Assembly: GCF_001984105.1 (NCBI RefSeq)
Contig: NZ_MTQM01000009.1
Span: 434,001-498,000 of the forward strand
DNA: 64,000 nt
DNA from: Microbacterium sp. CSI-V
GTDB lineage: Bacteria; Actinomycetota; Actinomycetes; Actinomycetales; Microbacteriaceae
Reading direction: 5' to 3'
In this document: in pieces, positions 24,491 to 31,927 of the stretch
Layout: each line of letters starts with the position of its first letter
Numbering within the stretch: position 1 is the first letter of the stretch
The notes under the pieces: generated by a model
Told to the model about the DNA's origin: nothing
What the model saw: only the letters and a program-made list of their open reading frames with translations
The model's database searches: none
Position numbers and translations under genes: made by a program

Positions 24491-25540
24491 TCATGACGAC
24501 GGCGTCTCCGGGTGCACGCGCGCCTCGGTGCTGGCCGGCGCCGTGGTCGACGACGCGGGCTGCTCCTTGGTGCGCCGCAGCGAGAAGCGCTTCTGCCGCG
24601 GGTCGAACGCGTCGCGCAGGCCGTCGCCGACGAAGTTCACCAGTACGGCGAGCACCACGATGAACACGGCCGGCCACCAGAACAGCCACGGGCGCGTCTG
24701 GAACGCGGACTGGTTGTCGGAGATGATCAGACCGAGCGACACGTCCGGCGGTCGCACACCGAGCTGCAGGTAGCTCAGCGCGGTCTCGAGGAGGATTGCG
24801 GAGGCGGCCAGCAGCGTCGCCGCCACGATCACCACGCCGATGGCGTTGGGCAGGATGTGCTTGAAGATGATGCGGGCGTCGCTCGCGCCGGCCACGCGGG
24901 CGGCTTCCACGAACTCGCGCTCGCGCAGCGACAGGAACTCGGCGCGCACGAGGCGGGCGATCGTCGTCCACGAGACCATCGCGAGGAAGAACGCCAGCGG
25001 GATCACACCGAGGCCACCGGTTGCACGACCGACGACGGCGCCGATCACGATGATCGGGATGACGATGAAGACATCGGTGATGCGCATCAGAACCGAATCG
25101 ATCCACCCGCGGTAGTAGCCCGCGAGGGCGCCGATGATGGTGCCGACGGCCGTGCCCACGACGCTGATGATGATCATCACCAGGATCGAGTTCTGGATGC
25201 CGCGCATCGTCATCGCGAAGTAGTCGATGCCGATGCGGTCCTGACCGAACGGGTGCTCGCCGAACGAGAAGGGCCACAGCGTGAGGGTCGGCGCTCCCCC
25301 GTCGTTCTGCGGGTTGAGCGAGGTGTAGTCGTGCTTCCACCACCCCGGGATGGGCCCGAGGCCGATCGCCGAGATCGAGAAGAGCGCGAGGAGGACGAAC
25401 AGGATGCCGGAGACGACGGCGACCTTGTTCGACAGGAACCGACGCAGGATGAGTCGTCCCTGGCTGACGCCGACGGTGTGGCGCTCGTCGGACGGCGGCG
25501 GAGCGTCGACGTTGGCCGGCTCGGGGAGCATCTGGGTCAT
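24491..25540 (-). CDS. dipeptide/oligopeptide ABC transporter permease (DppC type)
   Basis: 349 residues with six membrane helices. The first is preceded by a cytoplasmic N-terminal tail (OppC_N, LILRRFLSNKVAVVSGI). The EAA loop that contacts the ATPase reads EFVEAARVAGASDARIIFKHILPN, a standard DppC signature. The C-terminus is a Ser/Thr/Pro tail. It lies 31 bases downstream of the DppB-like gene on the same strand, so they share a transcript. Confidence 0.92.
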   Translation of the reverse strand: MTQMLPEPANVDAPPPSDERHTVGVSQGRLILRRFLSNKVAVVSGILFVLLALFSISAIGLGPIPGWWKHDYTSLNPQNDGGAPTLTLWPFSFGEHPFGQDRIGIDYFAMTMRGIQNSILVMIIISVVGTAVGTIIGALAGYYRGWIDSVLMRITDVFIVIPIIVIGAVVGRATGGLGVIPLAFFLAMVSWTTIARLVRAEFLSLREREFVEAARVAGASDARIIFKHILPNAIGVVIVAATLLAASAILLETALSYLQLGVRPPDVSLGLIISDNQSAFQTRPWLFWWPAVFIVVLAVLVNFVGDGLRDAFDPRQKRFSLRRTKEQPASSTTAPASTEARVHPETPSS

Positions 25541-25571
25541 CGGAGGACCTCCGGGATTCGGACGGCGGCGA

Positions 25572-27116
25572 TCATGCGACCACTCGCACGCGGGGGTCGA
25601 GCGTGGCGTAGGCGAGATCTGCCAGGAAGTTGAACACGATCGCCGTGATGGCGATGACGAGGAAGTACCCCATCACGGGGTTCACATCGACGCGCTGGAT
25701 CGAGGTGACGAACAGTGCGCCCATTCCCGAGATCGCGAAGACCCTCTCGGTGATGACGGCGCCACCCAGGAGCGCGCCGACGTCGGTGGCGACGAGCGTC
25801 ACGATCGGGATGAGCATGTTCCGCAGGCCGTGGCGCAGGATGACCGTGCGCTCGGGCAGGCCCTTCGCGCGTGCCGTGCGGATGTAGTCCTGGTTCATCA
25901 CCTCGAGCATTCCGGCGCGGGCGTACCGCGTGTAGCCGGCGAAGGAGATGAGCAGCAGCGAGATCGTCGGCAGCAGCAGATGGGTGAACGTGTCGATTCC
26001 GGTGATCCACATGTCACCGGTGAACCCGGGGGTGCCGGCCCCGACCGTGGCGATCGGTCGGCCGTTGATGCGCGGGTTGCTCACGTACTGCGGCCACGAC
26101 TGCATGTAGCGATCGAGCACCACGAGCGCACCCGACAGGAAGGCGACCAGCCCGCCGATGCGCGCGACCATCCCGCGGTCGGGGGCGCCGAGGACGTATC
26201 CCGAGACGAGACCGACCGCCACGGCGACGACACCGAGGATGATGATCGTCGCGAAGGTCGAGATGTCGAACAAACCCTGCAGGGCGAAATAGCAGATGTA
26301 GGCGATCGCACCGTTGAGCGCCGCCACGAGGAGCGCCCGACGGTTTCGCAGACCGGCGATGAGGGCGGTCGTGATCACGACGATGCCCGCGATCAGCAGA
26401 AGGAGGCCCACCGGGCCGAGGCCCGGGTTCCGGAACCAATCGGTGAGGTTGAAGTACACCAGCAGGGCGACGGTCGCGAGGCCCGCAGAGCCCGCGACGA
26501 TGAGGCGCCGGCGGGTGTCTCCACCGATCATGGCCTGCCACACGACGGCCGCGATCACGCCCAGGAGCACGATGAGCCAGATCGGGATGGCCGTGGCCGA
26601 TTCCAGGAAGTTGTTGAAGCCCAGAGCCATGAACTCCTTCAGGAGCACCGCGACCAGGAAGGACGGCAGCGAGAAGAGGAAGAAGCTCAGCAGCGTGATG
26701 CCGAAGTCGAACCCGCTGTACTGGCGGAGGGCGGAGACGACGCCCACCACGATGCCGAGGACGATCGCCAGCACGAACGACGCTGTGACGAGCTGGAGGG
26801 TCGACCCGATGGCTGTCGGGAGGATGTCGAGGACGGCGGCGTTGGAGATCGTGAGACCGAGGTTGCACGTGCCGGCGAACGGGATGAGGCAGCCGGCGGC
26901 ACCGCCGAGCCAGAGGAAGTAACGCAGGGGAACGGGGACGTTCAGGTCGAGCGCCGCGACACGCGCGGCGATGAGCTGATCGCGGTTGGCGGCGGAGCTG
27001 TCGCGCAGGTCCTGCAACGGGTCGCCGGAGTTGGCGGCCAGCACGTACATGATGAACGACGCTGCCAGGAGGACCAGGATCGAGACGGCGATGCGCCTGA
27101 GGATGAATCCGACCAT
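25572..27116 (-). CDS. dipeptide/oligopeptide ABC transporter permease (DppB type) with membrane insertion
   Basis: 514 residues against about 310-340 for usual DppB proteins. Residues 1-165 are the normal N-terminal part (FILRRIAVSILVLLAASF, then LVTASFVLAIVLGIVVG) and residues about 375-514 the normal C-terminal part with the EAA loop DYIRTARAKGLPERT near 410-425. Between them lies about 200 extra residues with five to six further hydrophobic helices (about 178-195, 205-221, 234-256, 262-280, 286-307, 320-336). The frame is intact and composition matches the flanks, so this is a real insertion, not a fusion artefact. Function of the insert is unknown. Confidence 0.9.
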   Translation of the reverse strand: MVGFILRRIAVSILVLLAASFIMYVLAANSGDPLQDLRDSSAANRDQLIAARVAALDLNVPVPLRYFLWLGGAAGCLIPFAGTCNLGLTISNAAVLDILPTAIGSTLQLVTASFVLAIVLGIVVGVVSALRQYSGFDFGITLLSFFLFSLPSFLVAVLLKEFMALGFNNFLESATAIPIWLIVLLGVIAAVVWQAMIGGDTRRRLIVAGSAGLATVALLVYFNLTDWFRNPGLGPVGLLLLIAGIVVITTALIAGLRNRRALLVAALNGAIAYICYFALQGLFDISTFATIIILGVVAVAVGLVSGYVLGAPDRGMVARIGGLVAFLSGALVVLDRYMQSWPQYVSNPRINGRPIATVGAGTPGFTGDMWITGIDTFTHLLLPTISLLLISFAGYTRYARAGMLEVMNQDYIRTARAKGLPERTVILRHGLRNMLIPIVTLVATDVGALLGGAVITERVFAISGMGALFVTSIQRVDVNPVMGYFLVIAITAIVFNFLADLAYATLDPRVRVVA

Positions 27117-27216
27117 CGCGGGAGGACTTCTTTCGATCGGGTGACGGACGCCTGTGGGCGCCCAGGAAAGGATAGTCGCGCATGCACCGGGGTGGGGTGC
27201 ACCGCGCGCAGACGAA

Positions 27217-27252
27217 GTGAGGCGCCGGAGCCGAGCGACTCCGGCGCCTCAC
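27217..27252 (-). terminator. intercistronic hairpin between substrate-binding protein and permease genes
   Basis: Arms GTGAGGCGCCGGAG (27217-27230) and its exact complement (27239-27252) around an eight-base loop, 19 bases past the binding-protein stop. Likely a partial terminator or mRNA stabiliser giving more binding protein than permease. Confidence 0.7.
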
Positions 27253-27270
27253 GAGGGATTCAGCGGGTCA

Positions 27271-29064
27271 TCAACCCGCGAGCGTCCACTCCTGCGCGTT
27301 CCACACGATGCCCGTCTGGCCACCGAAGTAGTCGATGCCCTGGACGGTGCCGTTGTCGGCGAAGAGACCGGGGAGCTGGAACAGCGGCAGACCGTAGAAG
27401 TCCTTGGCCGTCTCTGCGTCGATCTTCACCTTGATGTCAGCGAGCTGCGCCGGGTCGGTCGTGACCTGGCTCTCGTCGACGAGCGTGTCGACGGTGGCGT
27501 TGCTGTAGTTGTTGTAGTTTCCGCCGCCGCCGCTCTTGAAGATCTGCGGGAGGGCTGCGTTACCGGCGCCGGGCGAGATCCATCCGAAGATGGACACGTC
27601 GTAGCTGCCGCTGCCCAGGAGCGAGCTCCAGTCGGGCGAGCCGGCGTCGACGATGTTGAAGCCCGCCTGCTGCGCCGACTGCTGGATGGCGCGGAAGCTG
27701 TCGACACGGTTGGGGTTGTTGGTGTTGTAGAGGATGCGGACCGTCGGGGTCGCACCGGCGAGCAGCGCCTTGGCACCCTCGATGTCGGGCTCGGTGAACT
27801 TGTCGTAGCCACTGGCCGCGACGGCCGTGGTGTACTGGTCGCCGTCCGTCGGCAGGAAGATCTGCGAGTTGAGCACCTCGGCGTCGGGGTTGACCGGCTT
27901 GATGATCGAGTCGAGGATCTGCTGACGCGGGATGGTCTTCAGGAAGGCCTCGCGGACGTTCGCGTCGGCGAACACGCCACCGAAGCTCAGGTCGACGTGG
28001 TCGTACGACAGCTGGCTGCCCGAGTGGACCGTGGCGTTGGCGTTCTCGAGCGCCGTCAGGGTGTCGGCGGAGGCCTGCGGCTGGATGGCCTGCACCTCGC
28101 CGTTCTGGAGGGCCGTGACCTGCGCGTTGGCGTCACCGATGAAGCGGATGATCAGCTGGTCGTACTTGGGCGACATGCTGCCCTTGTAGTTGGGGTTCTT
28201 GCCCAGCGTGATGCTCTGCTCGGGGGTGAAGTCGGTCACGATGAACGGACCGCTCGCGACGAGGAGGCTCTGGTCGGTCGGCATGGCCGTGACGTCGTAG
28301 CCGGTGTTCCAGAAGTCCGCCGCGGCCTTCAGCGTCGCGTTGGGGGCGACGGGCGCCTCGGGGTTGCCCTTGGGGGTGTCCTTGAGGAGCGTGATGAAGT
28401 CGGCCTCGGAGACGCCGGCCTTCTCAGCCAGCACGTGGGCGGGCTTGCCGATCGGGTTCACGAGCTCGAAGTCCACGAACGGCTTCGAGTAGACGAGGGT
28501 CATCGACATGTTGTCGTCGCTGATCTCGGGGAACGCGGTGGTGTCCAGACCCGCGGTGCTGCCGGCGAGCGTGAAGTACTGGGTGCCGCCGTTGGTGACC
28601 TCGCCCGAGGCGGGGTCGAGCTTGGCGTCGTCGTAGTAGCCCGAGTTGATGGCCCAGTTGACGAGCATGTCGTCGGCGTTGATGGGCTCGCCGTCGGACC
28701 AGGTGAGGCCCTCGTTGATCGTGTACTTGACCGTCAGCGGGTCGTCCGAGATCTTCTCGTACGTTCCGAAGTCGGTGTTGTCGAGGACGCTGAAGTCCTT
28801 GTCGAGGCGCTGGAAGCCACCGAGGCCGAGGCCGCCGCTGACACCGGTGAGGTAGCCCACCATGCCGTTGGTGTCCAGGTTCGCCTCGGGGGTGTCGCCG
28901 TTGAACGAGGTGAACGCGTTGGTCGTGGCGATGGTGATGGTACCGCCGCTGCTCGCGCCCGCGTCGGGCGTGGCGGTGGTGGTGCAGCCGGCGAGCGCGA
29001 GCGCCGCAACGGCGACACCTGCTCCCGCCGCCAGGGCGCGCGTGCGCCGAGTCTTTTCAGACAC
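27271..29064 (-). CDS. family 5 peptide-binding lipoprotein of the ABC transporter
   Basis: 597 residues. Signal peptide with lipobox LALAGC, then an SBP_bac_5 domain (EGLTWSDGEPINADDMLVNW, the usual cluster near residue 120; GPFIVTDFTPEQSITLGKN; VREAFLKTIPRQQIL). Binds peptides outside the membrane and delivers them to the DppBC permease encoded downstream. The GTG at 29064 is chosen because AGGAGG stands five bases upstream; the frame is open further but crosses the promoter. A clear promoter lies at 29134-29162. Confidence 0.93.
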   Translation of the reverse strand: MSEKTRRTRALAAGAGVAVAALALAGCTTTATPDAGASSGGTITIATTNAFTSFNGDTPEANLDTNGMVGYLTGVSGGLGLGGFQRLDKDFSVLDNTDFGTYEKISDDPLTVKYTINEGLTWSDGEPINADDMLVNWAINSGYYDDAKLDPASGEVTNGGTQYFTLAGSTAGLDTTAFPEISDDNMSMTLVYSKPFVDFELVNPIGKPAHVLAEKAGVSEADFITLLKDTPKGNPEAPVAPNATLKAAADFWNTGYDVTAMPTDQSLLVASGPFIVTDFTPEQSITLGKNPNYKGSMSPKYDQLIIRFIGDANAQVTALQNGEVQAIQPQASADTLTALENANATVHSGSQLSYDHVDLSFGGVFADANVREAFLKTIPRQQILDSIIKPVNPDAEVLNSQIFLPTDGDQYTTAVAASGYDKFTEPDIEGAKALLAGATPTVRILYNTNNPNRVDSFRAIQQSAQQAGFNIVDAGSPDWSSLLGSGSYDVSIFGWISPGAGNAALPQIFKSGGGGNYNNYSNATVDTLVDESQVTTDPAQLADIKVKIDAETAKDFYGLPLFQLPGLFADNGTVQGIDYFGGQTGIVWNAQEWTLAG

Positions 29065-29133
29065 TTTGCCTCCTGTGCAAGGTTTGACGGCACCCCGGAA
29101 CTGCCGGGACAGCGGGGGGCCGTAGATACGGAA

Positions 29134-29162
29134 ACGATAGGTAAACGCTCTGCGTTGGTCAA
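29134..29162 (-). promoter_or_regulatory. promoter of the peptide ABC operon
   Basis: On the minus strand TTGACC (29157-29162), a 17-base spacer and TATCGT (29134-29139) form the best sigma-70-type promoter seen in the window. Transcription would start near 29127, giving a leader of about 60 bases. Confidence 0.75.
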
Positions 29163-29226
29163 AACTCCTGGGGAAACCGTTACATACCTTTAATTCGAAG
29201 CCCGTTCCATGTGGCAATCTGACAAC

Positions 29227-30057
29227 ATGCCGCGCACCCTGGGCGTGTTCGATCCCGGAATCGAACAAGATGCCTTCCGCCGTCGAAGACTCCCGTGGGA
29301 GATCGCGCTCGTCCTTCTGGTGAGCGTCGGTCAGTCGGCGATCTACTCCGTCGTCGCCTTCGTCCGCGCCGCGACACGAGCACCGATCTCGCAGCAGCAG
29401 ACGCAATTGAACCCCTCGCGCAGCGACGAGCCGTTCTGGGACGCGGTTTATCAGTTTCTCGGCATCTTCTTCTCGCTCGCGCTCGTCGCCCTAGCCATCT
29501 ACCTGCTGTGGGAGCCCGCGGACAACGCGCTCCGACGCATCGGTCTCGACTTCCGCCGATTCGGGTCGGACGTCCTCCGCGGCCTCGCCCTCGTGGCCCT
29601 CATCGGGGTCCCCGGCATCGGGGTCTACGCGGTGGGCCGGCTCCTCGGCCAGAGCATCACCGTCGTGCCGGCGCCGCTGGACTCCTCCTGGTGGGTGATC
29701 GCCCTGCTCGTCCTCGCGGCGTTGCGCGCGGGGCTGACGGAGGAGGTGATCTTCCTCGGCTATCTCTTCGATCGCCTGCGGCGGATCGGGTGGTCCTGGA
29801 CGACGATCATCGTCGCGACGGCGCTCCTGCGCGGAAGCTACCACCTCTATCAGGGCTGGCCGTCGGCACTCGGCAACGTCGTCATGGGCCTGGTCTTCGG
29901 CTGGTGCTACCGGCGCTGGGGGCGTGTCATGCCGCTCGTGGTGGCCCACACGCTCATCGACGTGATCGCTTTCGTCGGGTACCCGCTCGCCGCCGCCTGG
30001 TGGCCCGGCGTCTTCGCTCCCCCGTCGCCCTCGCCGTCGCCCAGTGCGACGTCGTGA
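29227..30057 (+). CDS. CPBP family intramembrane protease
   Basis: 276 residues from the ATG at 29227 (six codons after another in-frame ATG). About seven to eight membrane helices. CPBP/ABI motifs are in order: TEEVIFLGYLFDRL with the EE pair, RGSYHLYQG with the first His, and VAHTLIDVIAF with the second. The usual R in EExxxR is replaced (EEVIFLG), so activity is likely but not certain. CAATCT six bases before the ATG could be a weak leaderless -10. Divergent from the peptide-binding protein gene. Substrate unknown. Confidence 0.87.
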   Translation: MPRTLGVFDPGIEQDAFRRRRLPWEIALVLLVSVGQSAIYSVVAFVRAATRAPISQQQTQLNPSRSDEPFWDAVYQFLGIFFSLALVALAIYLLWEPADNALRRIGLDFRRFGSDVLRGLALVALIGVPGIGVYAVGRLLGQSITVVPAPLDSSWWVIALLVLAALRAGLTEEVIFLGYLFDRLRRIGWSWTTIIVATALLRGSYHLYQGWPSALGNVVMGLVFGWCYRRWGRVMPLVVAHTLIDVIAFVGYPLAAAWWPGVFAPPSPSPSPSATS

Positions 30058-30073
30058 GCATGTCCCTGTCGGG

Positions 30074-31780
30074 TCAGGGTGCCGGCGGCGTCCACGTCCA
30101 GAAGGACGGCGGGACGCCGTTCGGCTCCGAGGTGTACGTCACTCCCCCGACGCCCTTGCCGACCGCCATCGCACCCGTGCGTTCGAGCAGGGGCACACCC
30201 GCGTAGGCCTCGAAGAGGGCCTGATCGATCTCCTTCGCGGCAGCGAGGACATCGACGGGGTCGGTGTCCCGCGTCATCTGGTCGAACGTCTTCTCGGCGT
30301 CGACGGTCGTGACGCCCTCGGCGAGACGGTCGCGCGCCGAGCGGTAGAGGCTCTCGTCCTCTCCGACCCAGGCGAGCGTGGCATCCGCGATGTCGGTGTC
30401 CGTCGCCGCGCGCACCGCGATGCCCGCCTCGGCCGCCATGCTCACCATCTGCGAGAACACGCTCGCGGACACCGGATCCGTCGCGTCGTACGCGACGCGG
30501 AGCACGGCCGGTCGGTCGTCCAGCGCCGATCGTGCGGCACCGACGTCGCTCCCCGTCCCGGGGGCGCCGTTCCCGGACGTCAGCTGCCGATAGGTGGGCC
30601 CGGTCGCGGGCGACGACAGGAACGACTGCAGGGGGCGCGCGTCGGGACGGACCTTCCCGAGCGCCTCCTCGACGATGGCATCCCGATCCAGTGACAGGCT
30701 GATCGCCTGACGGAGCGCGTTCGGCGTCGTGTCGGTGAACCGCAGTTGGAGGGTCTGAGCCGTCGGTCCCGTCGTCACGGTCACGCCGGCGTCGGCGAGC
30801 GTCGTGAGATCGGTCGCGTCGGGCTCGCCGATGTTGGCGACGTCGACCTCGCCGGCCGCGACCGCCGCCACCTGCGACGCCTGATCGGGGAAGAACCGGA
30901 TCGTCACGCCCTCGAGCGCCGGGTAGTGGCCGCCCTGATAATCGTCGCGCCGCACCAGCGATAGCGACGTGCTGGTGGCTTCGCCGATCGTCCACGGTCC
31001 GGATGCCACGGCCGATGCGGGGTCCAGCGCACCATCGGTGGCGTCGAAACCGGTGTTCCACGCCGCCGCGGCGGCGGCGAGCACGGGGTTCGGGGCGACG
31101 GGGGCGGACGGGTCCCCCTCGGCCGTGGTCAGGATCGCCGTCATCAGCTCCTTGACGGTCACGCCCGCCTTCGCGGCGACGACGTGCACCGGGCGGTCGA
31201 GCAGCCACTGGCGGTTCCAGTCGGCGAACGGCTCGTCGTAGGTGAGGGTCAGGGTGTCGGCGGCGCGGTCGAGCGTGGGACGCGACGTGCGGGCGTTGGG
31301 GTCGGGCAGGTCCGCCGTCTCGAAGTACCGCGTGCCGGACACGACGGCACCGGTTTCGTCGTACGTCGCATCGTCGAAGTAGTGCGAGGAGACGGCCCAG
31401 CCGAACATGAGGTCGTCGAGCGTGATCGGGGTGCCGTCCGACCAGACCCGGTCGGGGAAGAGCTCGTAGCTGACGGTCAGCGGGTCGCCCTCGATACGGG
31501 TGATGCGGCCGAGGCCGTCGTTGGGCACGACCTGGAGTTCGCCGTCGAGGGTGCCGAGGTGTTCGTCCAGAAGCGCGGCGATCGCGCGGTTGGCGACGGT
31601 GTCGCCGTGGATGGACTCGGAGTTGAAGCTCGTCGGAGTGCCGACCACGCCGAGCGTGAGCGTCGTCCGTGCGGGCGGCTCCTCCTGCGGGGCGGGGTCG
31701 GAGGCCGAGCAGCCCGCCAGCGCGACCGCCGCGGCCGTGCCGAGGACGGCCAGCCTGACGAGGCGGCGTCGCGAGGTCAT
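30074..31780 (-). CDS. orphan family 5 substrate-binding lipoprotein, LpqW-like
   Basis: 568 residues with lipobox VALAGC and an SBP_bac_5 fold (FPDRVWSDGTPITLDDLMFGW, SGPWTIGEATSTSLSLV, ALRQAISLSLDRDAIV). No permease or ATPase is adjacent on its transcript. Actinobacterial orphan members near typA include LpqW, which in mycobacteria acts in PIM/LAM mannolipid synthesis rather than import; the nearby typA and the GT-C gene fit that reading. It could also supply a second ligand to the DppBC system. Starts at MTSRRRLVRL; an ATG-like start ten codons upstream is possible. Confidence 0.82.
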   Translation of the reverse strand: MTSRRRLVRLAVLGTAAAVALAGCSASDPAPQEEPPARTTLTLGVVGTPTSFNSESIHGDTVANRAIAALLDEHLGTLDGELQVVPNDGLGRITRIEGDPLTVSYELFPDRVWSDGTPITLDDLMFGWAVSSHYFDDATYDETGAVVSGTRYFETADLPDPNARTSRPTLDRAADTLTLTYDEPFADWNRQWLLDRPVHVVAAKAGVTVKELMTAILTTAEGDPSAPVAPNPVLAAAAAAWNTGFDATDGALDPASAVASGPWTIGEATSTSLSLVRRDDYQGGHYPALEGVTIRFFPDQASQVAAVAAGEVDVANIGEPDATDLTTLADAGVTVTTGPTAQTLQLRFTDTTPNALRQAISLSLDRDAIVEEALGKVRPDARPLQSFLSSPATGPTYRQLTSGNGAPGTGSDVGAARSALDDRPAVLRVAYDATDPVSASVFSQMVSMAAEAGIAVRAATDTDIADATLAWVGEDESLYRSARDRLAEGVTTVDAEKTFDQMTRDTDPVDVLAAAKEIDQALFEAYAGVPLLERTGAMAVGKGVGGVTYTSEPNGVPPSFWTWTPPAP

Positions 31781-31859
31781 CGTGTTCTGCTGGTACTGCC
31801 CGAGGTGCACAGGGGCACCCTACCCAATGCACCCTGTGGGTTCCCCGGGGCGACCGGGC

Positions 31860-31915
31860 GGGGCGGCCGGGGCGGCCGGGGCGGCCAGGGCCCCGCCCGG
31901 CCCGGCGGCCGCCCC
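31860..31915 (-). repeat. GC-only tract with three 9-base repeats and hairpin after gcvP
   Basis: GGGGCGGCC is repeated three times head to tail (31860-31886), then its complement GGCCGCCCC occurs at 31907-31915 and can pair with the last copy. From 31855 to 31927 there is a single A and no T. It lies immediately behind the gcvP stop, so it probably folds as a terminator-like structure without a U-tract. Confidence 0.7.
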
Positions 31916-31927
31916 GGCCCCGCGCCG

